Source: Conus ventricosus (taxonomy: Eukaryota > Mollusca > Gastropoda > Neogastropoda > Conidae). Taken from it: 64,000 nt of DNA. The translations under genes and the position numbers were made by a program. Under the pieces are notes generated by a model. It had not been told where the DNA came from, did not search any database, and was given only the letters and a program-made list of their open reading frames with translations. Below, piece after piece: positions 26,781 through 40,351 of this stretch (the stretch's first letter is position 1; each line of letters opens with the position of its first letter). The stretch is taken from assembly GCA_018398815.1 (NCBI GenBank), contig CM031610.1:29108788-29172787 (forward strand), read 5' to 3'.

Positions 26781-29700
26781 AATCTGCACATGCTGCAACA
26801 AAACTAACATTACACAAAAAATATTTGGATTGCAGATATAATGGTTTCATGTGTGTGGGTAAAAAACAAAACAAAACTGCAGAAGTATGAAAATCCTTCA
26901 CTTAGTTGGATATTAATGATGGAAGGATTTAAACCATTATTTTCTCAGTAGAAGTATTTTTCTGGTGTGTGTTTAATATCAAAATCAGCATGAAAATGTC
27001 TCATCAGGACCGCAAAGGAGAACAAAAAACGCATCTGGAAAAACTATGCACCACCGACAGCCAGTCTGGACATCAAGGACAAATCCTACACAGGAAAGGT
27101 ATGTGTGGGTCTGTCTGAGTTTTTTGCTTTGTGCATGTGATTGTGTTTAGTTTAAGGAGAGAAAAGCTGAGTGTATTGAACCTTCATTCCATCACAAGAA
27201 CGTTGATAATATACTACTCCGCAAAAGTTAAGGGCCGGAAAAACATTCCTGTCTCCCAAGCAAACAAAATCCAAAAAACACCCGCAACTCATAGAATGAT
27301 TTAATTCAACATTTAATCCATCGATTTATGCACAAAATTCATTGACAAGTCAAAATCCATTGGATTTACATCCGTCACAAACACAACACCCCCTTCTGAA
27401 AAATTGCAAGAAAAGTCAGGTCATTTTGTTCATGTTCAATAACGGGTGTGGCCACCATTTGCTGCCAGACAGTCCACCAGCCGTCGCCGCATCGAGTGGA
27501 CAAGGTTGTGCAGCATCTGTTGCGGGATGGCGAGCCACTCCTGCTGCAGGAAGTGGAAGAGCTGCGCACCATCTACGGGCTGGGGGTGATTGTCCACTAC
27601 GCGGCATCTAAGAATGTCACACAGGTTTTCAATGGGAGCCAGGTCTGGGGATCGGGCTGGCCAGTCCATGCGGACAACTTGCGCACGCTGCAGGAAGTCC
27701 CTCACCACCAAAGCACGGTGAGGGGTGGCGTTGTCATCCTGTAGAAGGGAGCCACGTCCCATGGCCCGCAGAGTGGGGACGATGATTGGCCCGACAATCT
27801 CATCCCTGTACCTCACGCCGGTCAGGTTGCCTCGAATGAGGTAAAGAGGAGTCCTCCCATGGAGATGAAAGCCTCCCCACACCATCACGGACCCCCCTCC
27901 ATACCGGTCGTGCTCTTGGACGCAAGCATCGACGAATCGCTCGCCTACACGTCGCCAAACGCGCCTCCGGGCATCACTGTTCGACAAAGTGAAACGAGAC
28001 TCGTCTGTGAACAGGACTCTGCCCCACTGCTGCCTGTTCAAGCGCTGGTGGTATACGAATGGCAGGGACCCTTGAGTGGAGGTTTACTTCGTGCAGGCGT
28101 CGCCTAACAGTGTCCTGGGAGATGTTAATGTGGGTAGCCGTCCTCAGGTTGCTACGGAGGGTCCTGGCAGTGATGGTTCTGTCACGCAGCGCCATCACCT
28201 GAAGGTAACGGTCGTCGCGATGGTTCGTTGTTCTTGGGCGTCCGGAGCGGGCCTGTTCATCGGTACTACCGGTGGCTTGGAAGCGTTCAGCCAGGCGTTG
28301 AATAACGGAGTGGCTCACTCCAAGCCGTCTGGCGACTTCTCGGCCGGAAGTTCCATCCTGAAGCCAGCCCAGCGCCCGTCCACGATCAAGTGTTGATAGT
28401 CTCTGTCTTGGAGGCATGGTTATTGAGACCCCTGGTTGCAGCCCTTCAATACCCCTAACCGTGTACCTTTGGCGGAGCAGTGTTCACTAGGGACATGGCT
28501 TGCACGTGCAATTTGCCAGACACCTGCCGCGGCACTGCTTCGTCAGCTGACAACGACTGAACTTTCATTACATTCACGTGCATTTGCATCGTTTTCTGCG
28601 CCGCTCAAAACACATTTGCATAACTGCAATGTCTGCAAAACAGGTTTGGGCACGTGCAGCAATAAGTAAAGTTGCCGCGTAGCCCTCCATGCGTCATTTT
28701 CAACGTCGTTGTGCTCGTGTACAATATATCTATCTGCAGCTTCTGAAAACAAGGGTTGGCCCTTAACTTTTGCGGACGAGTATAGTTTTGTCAGCTTTTT
28801 TTTTAAGGGCATGTGTTAGTATACATTTATACCTTTGTCAGAAAAGTATACTGTTTATGACACAGGTAAATATTCATTTGTCCATTGAAATGGAAAACAG
28901 GCTGTAGCCTTGAATTGAAGGAAAGTTTAATAAGATATCTGATTGGTAACAAATGCTATCTAATTTGGGTATTGGGTCAAACAAAAAGGGGAGGTGTGTG
29001 TGGGGGAAAACCTTGCTCCCAAATCCGAGTCTCAATGTTCAATACGAAAGAGAAAAAAAACATCACTGCCTCTCATATACCTTACCCCTCTCTAAAACAC
29101 CACTTAACCCTGCCCTTCAGAAATGGAAAAATAGCTGAACCCAAATTTCTTCTTTAACATTTAACATAAGGTTGATACGCATTTGTCTTAGCTGTTGTAT
29201 GATCAGAGATGGGATTTTTCCGCCGATTGGCGGATTTCCGTCTTTTTGATGGCCCCAGGGTCGTTTTTGAGATCAGTGTAAATCCGTTGAGAAAATTGGG
29301 GGGGGGGGGGGGGGGGGGGGGGGGTAGAGGTAGGTTTGTGATGAAGCTAATGTACGGCGAGAGGTCGATCGATATTGTGTTCTCAATTGATCCGTTCGCA
29401 AATGGATGTTTCCGGTTTCTGCTTGGGCCGGTCGAGACTGCTGTCTTTGTTTTCATTCTGCGGTTAACCGAAACCATCAAAGCGGAAGTTGATGTTTGAG
29501 AACGCGGCAAACTGTTTGCGAATTTTTTTCCTGACGCCATTTTCTTTCGGTTTGACGAGAGTGGCGAAAACCAGAATGTTTCGTCAGATAGCAGAAAGCG
29601 AGAAAGTTCTTGCGAAGCAAGTCGATGCTTCAGTTAAAAACAAATGGACTTGGAAGTGGTTGGAGGAGGAAGTGAGCGCAAAAGTGATGCTGACCTGTTC

Positions 29701-29949
29701 CAAAGGCGCCGTCAGCCACAGTGTGATTCTCAGACTGAAAGACTGCATGAGGAAAATCACCTATCCAGGACAAGCAGTCTGCACATGGTGTAATGACGCG
29801 ATCAAGTATGGCTCACGGGGCAAGTCAGCATTGATCAACCACGTTCTTGCTGAAAAGCACCTAGCAAGAGTGAAAGATCGTCTTACAAACGAGACTCTTG
29901 GATCGTTTGGAGCATCGGCGAGTCTACCCACCACCCCCACTCCCACCCC

Positions 29950-29994
<45 letters not shown>

Positions 29995-32900
29995 AAGAGT
30001 AATGCTATTTGTTTTGTTGAAGTAATGATATTAATAATATTGCAGGTTATCTCCAGATAGATATGATGAATCTGTAGAACCCCCCCCCCTTTTTTTTTCT
30101 TCTTGATGTAATGCCCACAATCATCAAGCTGATTATTTTGCAATGAAGGTTCTCTTTGAAAAAACAGGTTCCATCAATGTCACAGTATACACAATTGTGT
30201 ATTCAATATTTTACGTAATAAATAGTAAACTTTTTGAATAAGTATTTTGAAGGATGGCTATTACTATTAGAAACTAAACTGCTCGCTGAAATGTGGTGAT
30301 GTGAAGGACAGTAATGAGAAACTGACTTGCAACTGCTGGAAAATTGTGTGACTATTAGCAACTGGAAAATCACCAATCCTGTGTCAATGGTCTTCATGAT
30401 TTCCTGACAGACATCAATGGCGAAGGTGAGAAAGTCTTTTTTTTGTAGGATCAAGGTTATTAATACTTTTGAATACTTTGGTGTCTCAGATGCTGATTTT
30501 TGCAGGTTAAATTCTAAAAAATCTTCAGCTTCAGGGGCTTCGCCCCCTGACCCCCACCAGGGGCCTTGCCCCTGGACCCCACCGGGGGCCTTCAGCGGCC
30601 CCCGGACCCCCGCCACTTTTTTTTCCTCCTTTTTCACATTATGAGAATCCCATCTCTGATGATAATAACTCTTCATTTTGCATTGTTGTTGTTGTGCAGG
30701 TTGTAGAGGTTGTCAATGGTGATGGGCTGGTTATTAAAAGTGGGGAAAGCGCTTTCAAGAAAATCTTCCTGGCCAGCATACGACCTCCAAGGTTTGGGAA
30801 TATTTGTTTTGAAATAGTGTGTTCAGAAAATCTACTCAGTATATAACGTACAGTCACTTACTAGAACATTAACATGTTCTAGAGTGTAAACCTGCAGAAT
30901 GTAGCAGATTTTAAATGACTTGGACATCTCCAAGAGTAGATGAAAAGAGAGAAGGCATCAAATTTATGGATTTTCATATTGTCATCTTATATACTTTAAA
31001 CTGTTGTGTTCTGCTGTCAGCAAAATTTATTTTATCTGTCAGAGCTTAAAGCAAATCAGTATCAGATCAGATGATTTTTGGTTTGTGAGGTGCTTTGAAC
31101 AGACTGTCTGAATGAATATCCTACATCAGTATTCAATATGAATGCCTGTAAAAGTAAATTCACTGGTTGCAGACTTCCAACGGAGACATCAGAGAATGGA
31201 GCCCCTGCTCCCAGCAACAAGAGAATACGTCCTCTGTACGATATACCCTACATGTATGAAGCCAGAGAGTTTCTGAGGAAAAAGCTGATTGGTAAAAAGG
31301 TATCCTTTTGTTTGTTCATTTAACACTTTAATGATTGTAGCCAGTGGTTTCCCAGAAAAGAACTGTTACCTTTGTATTTAGTATTGCTTTACATGATCAG
31401 AGGGCTAGGGGCATGTAACAAACTGGTTGGATTGTTTGCCTGTCATGAGTAGGAAGCACTGATGGGGTCAGACTTTTTCAGCTTGAAAACCTTCTCTGAC
31501 TTTTTAACTGTAAATAGGGTACCCGTTTCAAGGATGTGAGAACTCAACAGATGGCTAGCATATCCTTGCAACAAAGGATTTGAGAGGCAAAGGGATTAAA
31601 GAAACGGGTGCAAGGCAGACATTCAAATTAACAGTGTGATTTCTACAAGTTGTTCCTGTTGTTGAACAGTCAGTGTTTTGATCGTTGTTGTTACAATCGG
31701 AGAATGTTACAACATTTTGTGTATCATTCACACTATGTTACAACTTCAGACCATTTTGCCTGGCATGCTAGTAAGCCACAAAACAGTTTTGGGAACCCTT
31801 CTTTCCTAACTTGGTCTTTTCCTAACACAGCTTGTCACTAGGGTATGCTATGAAACGTTGACTCTCACCAAGCAAGCAAGAATTCTTGCCACCTTGCCTC
31901 TATGAAACACTTCTCTAATTCATTTCCGGGAAAGTTATAGGCAGTGGACAGAGATGGATTGGCTTCATCTTCCGACATGCCATGCCCCAGACACTGTGGA
32001 CCTCTGACAGCTGTGGGACTTATATGTTTTTAACCATTATGTAAGCATCATCCCTTCTGAACAATTGCAAGAGAGTGCAGTCTGTGTTTCCTTGGAAATT
32101 TAATTGCCTGCTGTTGTTATTTGAAAAAAAACCATGATTCCTAATCTCTGTGAATCAAGGGTCATGTGAAGTCATGTACGACAGCAAGTCAGAGGGAGCC
32201 TGACGTAAAAAGATGACAGTCAGCATAGTATTTAAGATAATACTGAAACTGATGGTGATGAACAGTGACTGTATTTTTCTGATCACCCAGTTCTCAACTT
32301 GGACAGCAAGATAATTTGTGCTGTAACTTTTTCCTGTGTCCGAGTTTGTTCAATTTAATTTGCTCAGCACGTTATAATATGCAGATGTTTTTTGCATTTT
32401 GTTATGGTTTCAGTACCACAGGATGAAACCCCTCATAGAAGAAGGAAATTTCTGTGTTGCAGGTGAATGTGGAAGTGGACTACATTCAACCTCCAAACCA
32501 GGGGTTCCCAGAGAAAACCTGCTGCTCTGTGTTCATTGGTGACATGTAAGTGTGTTCATTGCCATCTTTCTTTTTTTTTGTGTGGTCATCTTCTGTTGCT
32601 AACTTGCAGCTACTTTCTTCTCACTCTATCCTATTCTCTCTCTCTCTCGCTCTCTTTCTCTTTGTGTGCATCTTCATATCAGATGTAAATGAGTATAGAA
32701 GTATTGATTTTTAATCTACATCACTGTTCAAGGAGACTGAAATGTGGCCTTTTTTATCAACTGGAATAGCGGAATATTTCAGTGTGGACCTGTACGCGTG
32801 AACTTTCATACTTTGGATTTACCTTGTACACTACTGAACAAAAAGTATACTTAATACACAGCATTACCAAAAAATACTCTGAAAGGGGCATTTGGTGTGT

Positions 32901-35900
32901 GTGAAAGACAGAAAAGCAAAAGAAATATATACATAATTAATACTTATACAAAATATTTACATAATTAATACTTATACAACAATGTGTCTTTTCAAAAAAT
33001 TTGCTCTAGCAGTGACTCCTTTCAAGTTGAAATGCAAGACGCTTTGAAGGAAACTTTTTAACTTTCATTTAGGAAACAATTTCACTAAGGAACTGAAGAT
33101 CAAAGAACTTTTGTCAATACATTTGTTAAAAAAGAAAAAAAACAACAAACAAAACCCCCTCTAATATTAAATGAGAAATTATTCAACAACGAATATCAGA
33201 TACATCAAGTTCGCCAAAGGGTTATGCGACTGTACAACATCGCCCATGACAAGTGTTAGCAAACAAAACGTTCTACAACACAGCATAACATGATATGATT
33301 TAATAGAGTCTGTCGCGAAGAAACGCTATTGCATTACTTGAGCCATGGTCCTGTATATGTTGACAGCAATATTGCTGAAGCTTTAGTGAGCAAAGGCCTG
33401 GCCCGCGTGGTGCGATATCGACAGGATGACGACCAGCGCTCCTCACACTATGATGAGCTGTTGGCAGCTGAAGCCAGAGCTGAGAAGAAGGGAGTGGGCC
33501 TGTTCTCCAAGAAAGAATCCCCTCTTCACAGAGTAGCAGATATTGCAGGAGTAAGGATCATTCCTTTTTGTTTGTTCGTTGGGTTGGGTTGGTTGGTTGG
33601 ATTTTTGTTCGTTTGTTTTGTTTTTTGTAACCCTTTTTCAATCCTCTCTTTCTCTTTCTCGCTGTCTCTTTCGCTCACTGTCTGTCTTTCTCTGTCTCTA
33701 TTTTCTGTCTGTGTGTCTCCGAGTCTCTCTGTCTCAGTCTCTCTCTCTCTGCCTTACACTCTCCCTGTCTCCTATGTTTTCACCTCTCTTTTATTTCCGC
33801 TTTCTGTTGTTTCTAGACATACAAACTTATGTTAGTGTTTTATAAGTAAAATGCCATATTTGGGGAGTTGATGTGTAGTAATGGTGCTTTTTGTTGTATC
33901 AGCCTCTCCCTCAGAACAGAGGCCCTCCTTCGCTGGTGTCACGCGCGGGGGATCACCCTCCGCGCGAGACACATAGCAGGAACATGCAACATCCTGGCGG
34001 ATTTCCTCAGCCGGTCGAAGTCTCTACTCCACACGGAGTGGACCCTCAACAGACTAACCCTGTCTGTGGTGTGGGAACATTGGTTTGTGCCCATGATCGA
34101 CCTGTTTGCCACCAGGTTCAACCACCGCCTGCCCCTGTACGTCTCCCCCGTTCCGGACCCTCAGGCGTACGCAGTCGATGCGCTCTCCCTCCCCTGGACG
34201 GGCCTACTGGCATACGCCTTTCCCCCCTTTCCCATCCTACACAAGGTGATCAGGAAAGCGAGGCTGGAGAAACCCAGGCTGATCCTCATAACGCTGTGGT
34301 GGCCGACCCAGTCTTGGTTCCCAGACCTCAAGTCCCTCACTCACGTTCCACCTCTACGGCTCAGCCCTCGGTGGGACATGTTGAGACAACCCGTTCGGGT
34401 CTTCCTCACTCCAATCCAAGATGCTTCGCCTACACGCGTGGCTGCTATGCCAGCCCAACTGCGAACATCTTCATCCACTCCCCACTCGGACAGGCCCCAG
34501 TCCGTCCTAGACATACTAGCCGGGGCAGGGGCCTCTCAGGGACTGAGGGACTTAGCCTCGGCATCTCGCAGAGCCAGCACCGAGTCCCTCTACAATTACC
34601 TGTGGGAGAAATGGGTAGCCTGGTGCTTAGATAACTCGGTTCCCCAGGACTGCCCCTCCAACATCCAGATAGGCAATTTCCTCTCCCACCTATCTTCCTC
34701 ACTTAAGCTGTCAGCTAGCTCCATTTGGGGCTACAGATCGGCTATCTGTATCACCATTCGCCAACTGGGCGGTCCGTCTTTTGACAATGACTTCCTGCTC
34801 AGAGAGGTCTCTAGAGGAGTTGCTCTACGGGAAGCCCAGTCCCTAGGCGCATCCCCCTTTGGGACCTTTTCATCGTCCTCGACGCCCTCAGAAAGCCCCC
34901 TTTTGAACCCATTACATCTATTCCTTTGACCTTCTCTCTTTTAAGACCACCTTTCTCCTCGCCCTGGCCTCGGCCAGAAGACGAAGTGAGATCCACGCCC
35001 TCAGCGGTGATCCCAGAGATATCGCCTTCCACAGGGACGGCTCTGTTTCCCTCAAGTTCCTTCCAGAGTTCTTAGCTAAGAATCAGGAACCGGGCACCCC
35101 CTCTCCCTCCCTCGTCATCCGCTCCCTGACGGATATCTTGGGAAAGGGAGAGAAATCTGGACACATTAACCTTTGCCCTGCTAGGTGTCTCAGATACTAC
35201 TGGGAGCGCACTCGCCCCAGGCGCACCTCCCAGAGGCGACTCCTTATCTCACTCAACCCCAACAATACTAGAGACATCTCGGCGGGATCTATCTCTAGGT
35301 GGCTCTCCAAGACGGTGAGATCTGCCTACGCTCAGGCGCACAAGGATCTCCCCGCCCAATCACCCAGGGCCCACGAGGTCAGAGCACTGGCCACTTCCAC
35401 GGCGCTCCAGTACTCTGTCCCCGTGCGCCATCTCCTGGAGGCAGCCTACTGGCGTTCGGAAAATCCCGTCATTAACTTCTACTTGAGGGATATCCGCATG
35501 ACCAGAGCTGACGGTTCTAAAGGGATCTCCTTTGTGGCGGCCAATGCAGCCATAACGGCCAACCCAAGAACCACTAGGGCGCTCGCCCTCCTCCGATTCC
35601 TTTAAATTCTGCTATGGTCTGACATGGTACAGTATATGATGCCAAAATGGGGAGTTTGTGTTATACTCCCTGTTTGGCTAATATACTTACCATGTCAGAC
35701 TCTAATGCCCTCCCTACCTTCCCCTCTAGCGCAAAGGTTCTCGGGGTTACCTTGCACACAGGCCTCGCTGAATGAGGTAGAAGAAGTTGACACCGGCTTC
35801 TTCCGGAGGCGGAAGTGGGGTGACGTCACGTGACTGTCTTATGACTGCATTGGCCATGGATAAAATTCGGCCTGACAGAGCTGGCTAACTGCCGTTGAAT

Positions 35901-38900
35901 GCTATGGTCTGACATGATAAGTATATTAGCCAAACAGGGAGTATAACACAAACTCCACATTTTTGTAACCCTTTTTCAATCCTCTCTTTCTCGCTCTCTT
36001 TCGCTCACTGTCTGTCTTTCTCTGTCTCTATTTTCTGTCTGTGTGTCTCCGAGTCTCTCTCTCTGTCTCAGTCTCTCTCTCTGCCTTACACTCTCCCTGT
36101 CTCCTATGTTTTCACCTCTCTTTTATTTCCGCTTTCTGTTGTTTCTAGACATACAAACTTATGTTAGTGTTTTATAAGTAAAATGCCATATTTGGGGAGT
36201 TGATGTGTAGTAATGGTGCTTTTTGTTGTAAATATCGCATCAAGTGGATCTATAAAATGAACATTTGTGATGAGGGTATGAACTGGGTTTTTTGTTGTTG
36301 TTGTTTTTTTATAGAAAAAAAAAAGATTATTTGCAAAATGGTAGATGTGGTTTAACACAGTTGAGAAAGGTGTCTGACATCGTAAGTTGATCGCATGTAT
36401 TTCTTCATATAATCATAGAATAGTGCCGAACTGAATGTAGTAGATAGTCTTTCATATTGATATCTTCTAGCATTGAGATAAGAGGAAGACATCGAGCATG
36501 AATCGTAGTTCTGGATTCAAGGGTTTGTTTTCTGGTTCCAGGATGTGCCTAAAGCCAAACAGTTCCTTCCTTTCCTACAAAGAGCGGGGCGGTCAGATGC
36601 GCTGGTAGAGTTTGTGGCCAGTGGTTCTCGTTTGCGTCTGTTCATACCAAGAGAGACCTGTCTTGTCACTTTCCTGATCTCAGGTAAGATACTTCTTTTC
36701 AGTATTTTCATTTGAATATTCTCAGCATTTGAGAGTATTACACAGAGATTATGATATTGATTTGAATATTCTTTTTCAGTGCTTACTTTAAAGAAATTAT
36801 TCAGGAAATGCCAACAGAAAAATATAGAACCTTGTAATGCAAAATTCCATATGTCTAAAATGAAATCATCAGAATTGTATTTTATTTTTCTAACAAATAA
36901 AAAAAGGAAAACCTTTGAGGGTTTTTTGTTTGTGTGATTTTTTTTCAGTTTAGAGTTTTGATGATGTTCAGCAACTATATTACATTATTCTGAACTCTGT
37001 AGCATGATTATTACCTTTCAAAGTAAATTTTTAATCATTTTTTAGTTACTTATATATACATTTCCACTCATATGAATTTCCAATCATTTTAGTTATTTAT
37101 GAATGTATTTCTGCTTCACCTCTATTAGAACATGCTGTGTTTGGCATAGGATTCATTTCATGTTCACCTAGTGATGTTGTAGCCTTAGCACTGCCATCCA
37201 TTGACATACTTGAAAGAAGATTACATTGGACAAGTATCAGTTTTTTTTTTGTTTTGTTTTTTTGCTGTCCCAACCTCTGCGCCATCTCAGAGGCAGTGCA
37301 CCCACGCCGCTCATTCCGACACCCCGTCCACATCCACAACCCGGCCGGCCCCGCCGCAGCCCCGGCACCGGCAGTCCACAGGGAGCAGTCAATGTCAAGT
37401 CGTCGAGAGGCAACCCACCGGAGGAGACACTGCACTGCTGCCGAGTCACTTCGGTGGTGTTCAGTGGCGCCTGTTCTGATCTAACATATGCAGGACCCCA
37501 CCTACTAAGCCCCCTACTGACGACAATAATTGCTTAGTCGCGGAGCTGGCGTGAATGAGCTCTCCCTCCGGAGGGCGCCACCACGTCCGTCCAACGACAG
37601 CCCCCATGGACTCGCCGATACCGGCGACCCCAACGGAACCAAACCAAGACTACAGACGTGGAGAGGACATCGAAACTGAGGTCACCATGACAGCAGGACA
37701 TGAAGGGCCACAGAATTTGAGACTTTTTTTAAAAATTAATGCTGATTGGTGAGAATGAGGATGATTAAGATGATGCTACGGATTTCCATTTCGGTCTGAG
37801 ACTACATGACAGGGCTGTACTCTACGCTTCCTTTCATAATATATCCCGGCGTCAACCAGGCCCGAGAGACGCAGGCACCTGCAGTGTTGGTCAGGAAATT
37901 GGAGCAACACTCTCAGAAACGCATCCATTAAGTGGATGAAACTCGACTGTGTGGTCCCAGTCTTCCCAACTGAGTCCGCAGCAAACTCAACTCTGGGTAG
38001 GAGCCGGTCGGGTAGAAAAACCCACATGACTCTGATGGGATTCGAACCCACAACCTCCCAGCCGGGAGTCCGCGACGCTAACCACTTCGCCACGGCGGCT
38101 GGTGACAAGTATCAGTTTAAGATAGACTTGAAATGCAGCCAGCTTAATTAACTGAAGCTCCAAAAGAGGCAAGACACACAGCAAAGATCTTAGACATGGT
38201 ATTTTGCTTGTTGCATTTGTGCAGAAGTGTTTTGCATGACAGTAAAGCATTCAGTGGAACATATAGTGCATGGAAACCAAAACTTTCAAGCATTAAATGC
38301 TGTACTCTTCCAAGGTTATGAATTCTGACTATACCTGATCAGCAGTGGATAATGTTCGGAGATCTGCAAGGCAGGTTATCCGTGTTAGAGCAAGCATTTA
38401 GCGAGAATGATCCTCCCCATTTCATTGGGCAAGTGACACTGATGGGCACACCCGTAGCAATTTATTCCCGTCAGTTTGCTTAACAGTTCAATCAGAGGGA
38501 GAAAAGTTGAAATGTTTATGTGAAAAGGTGCAGTTGTCGAGCAAACGGTCAGTATCCCGATCATAATTCTGGCATGGGGATCAAATATTTGACTCTCTAG
38601 ATCTATTTGTTTGGCCCATGATCAGAGAAAAGGAAATTTCTATTTGCAGTGAAAGAACATGGGTTATCTTCCTGTAATTTTTTTCTTCTTTAAACCAGAA
38701 CAGGTTTTGCGATATCAATCAGCATACTAGTTCAGTCAGAGAGAAAGTACCAAAATATGGTGTAAAACAGTAGCAAACAACTAACGGTTCAACTTCAGAT
38801 ATTATTGATCGATTTAGATTTACATGTCTTGGGTTTGATGTTGATGTTTGATTTCCAAATGATGCACAAATTAGGTAATGATCTTGACCCATAAACTGAG

Positions 38901-40317
38901 AAAAAGGTAACAATTTGCAAAGGAAAGAAAGCCGTTATCTTGCCCATTTTTTTTTTAGTACTTTTAACCTTTACCGCATGATGCTTTTGACTACACAGAC
39001 CTAATCGTGCGGGTCACCCAAGACCCACACATTTTATAGAGGCTTTTCCTATTGCTTATCCCTGTTCAGATTGAGTGGGTCTTGTAAGACCCACACCTGA
39101 TAAAGGGCTGTTCAGCAGTTTATTCCTCACCTGATGGCGTGGGTCATTTGCGACCCATTAAAATATATAGGTCCTGGAGTAGGATAAGATAATGTTGCTT
39201 ATAGCCCAGCTGACCGCAAAGGGCCACATCAGGGCTGGGTCCTGGGGTAACCTTTGACTAATTACTTTGATACTTGATTGTGTCCATGCATGAAATTTCA
39301 GTGACCAACGGCTATTAAGATCATTGAGGAACTCCTAAGATTTCGTGAGCATACCTGTATCTGTTCATGAGATAGGATGTTTTTATTGAGTCACTGGTTC
39401 ATGGAAGACCCAGGAAGCATGGTAAAGGTTCATTTACCAGTCTACTGAGCCAAGATGACTGGAGCTGAAGCCTGATTTGGTACTTTTCATGTCGAGAGTA
39501 ATTTTATCCCCGAGCACTTGCACTGAAAGCAAGACTGTTCCTTTCATCTTGTCACAGTGGTCTCTGTTCAGTTTTCTTGTCTCAGTAAGACACCACAGAA
39601 GTAAGATGCGCATCTCTGAAGATTGAGTTGCTTCCAGTGTTATATCTTACTTGTATTCTTTTTTTTGTTTTGGCTGCTTGTAGGCATCGACTGTCCCAAG
39701 GGGAAGCGTCAGCTGCCCAGTGGTCAGGTGTTTGAAGCTGACCCCTTTGGAGAGGAGGCCCTGCTCTTTACCAAAGAGATGTGCATGCAGAGAGAGGTTG
39801 GTTTTGCGTTTAACACATATGGAGGGCATGCGCATGTTTAACCAGGGGAAAGTAAAACAGGGATTTAAAGCTGATGTCCATTTCTGTGATGATCCTTGAT
39901 TTATGATTTCTGTGGGGAAAAAGAGAAAATCTGGATTTGTGAGAAAGGCTGTGGAGAATATAGTCATTTTACTTTAAACTTTCAGTAGATGTGTAGCATT
40001 TGAAATGAAATGTTGTAATATTTGTATAGCTCTTAAACTTAGTGAAAAGAAATAAAAAGGCTCAGTGTGGTCAGCTCGGCTAGTAGAACGATAACCTGAA
40101 TATATATATATAATATATATGTACGCTCAATGTGAAAATTGCCTAATGTGAACATTAGGCAGAAAATTGCCTAATGTGGACATTGGGCAATTGACGTGCT
40201 GATGGCTTGCCTAATGTTAATAATTGTCAACATTAGGCAAAAAATTGCCTAATGTTCACATTGTGCTGCTCAATTTTGCCTGATGTGAATAGGACTGCCT
40301 AATGTGAACAGATATGA

Positions 40318-40351
<34 letters not shown>

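Noticed and set aside
27436..28417. Bacterial IS630 contamination
   Set aside because: The element has TA duplications and Tc1-type TIRs, a GRPR linker and a DD34E spacing, and it lies in an intron between correctly phased SND1 exons.
29489..30025. Host zinc-finger gene nested in SND1
   Set aside because: The ORF lies inside a unit with inverted ends and a target duplication, and a relative occurs in a second such unit. A transposon origin explains it better.
38030..38103. Possible minus-strand tRNA gene
   Set aside because: It is the head of the composite retroposon bounded by the 15-bp target duplication, and the body follows directly.
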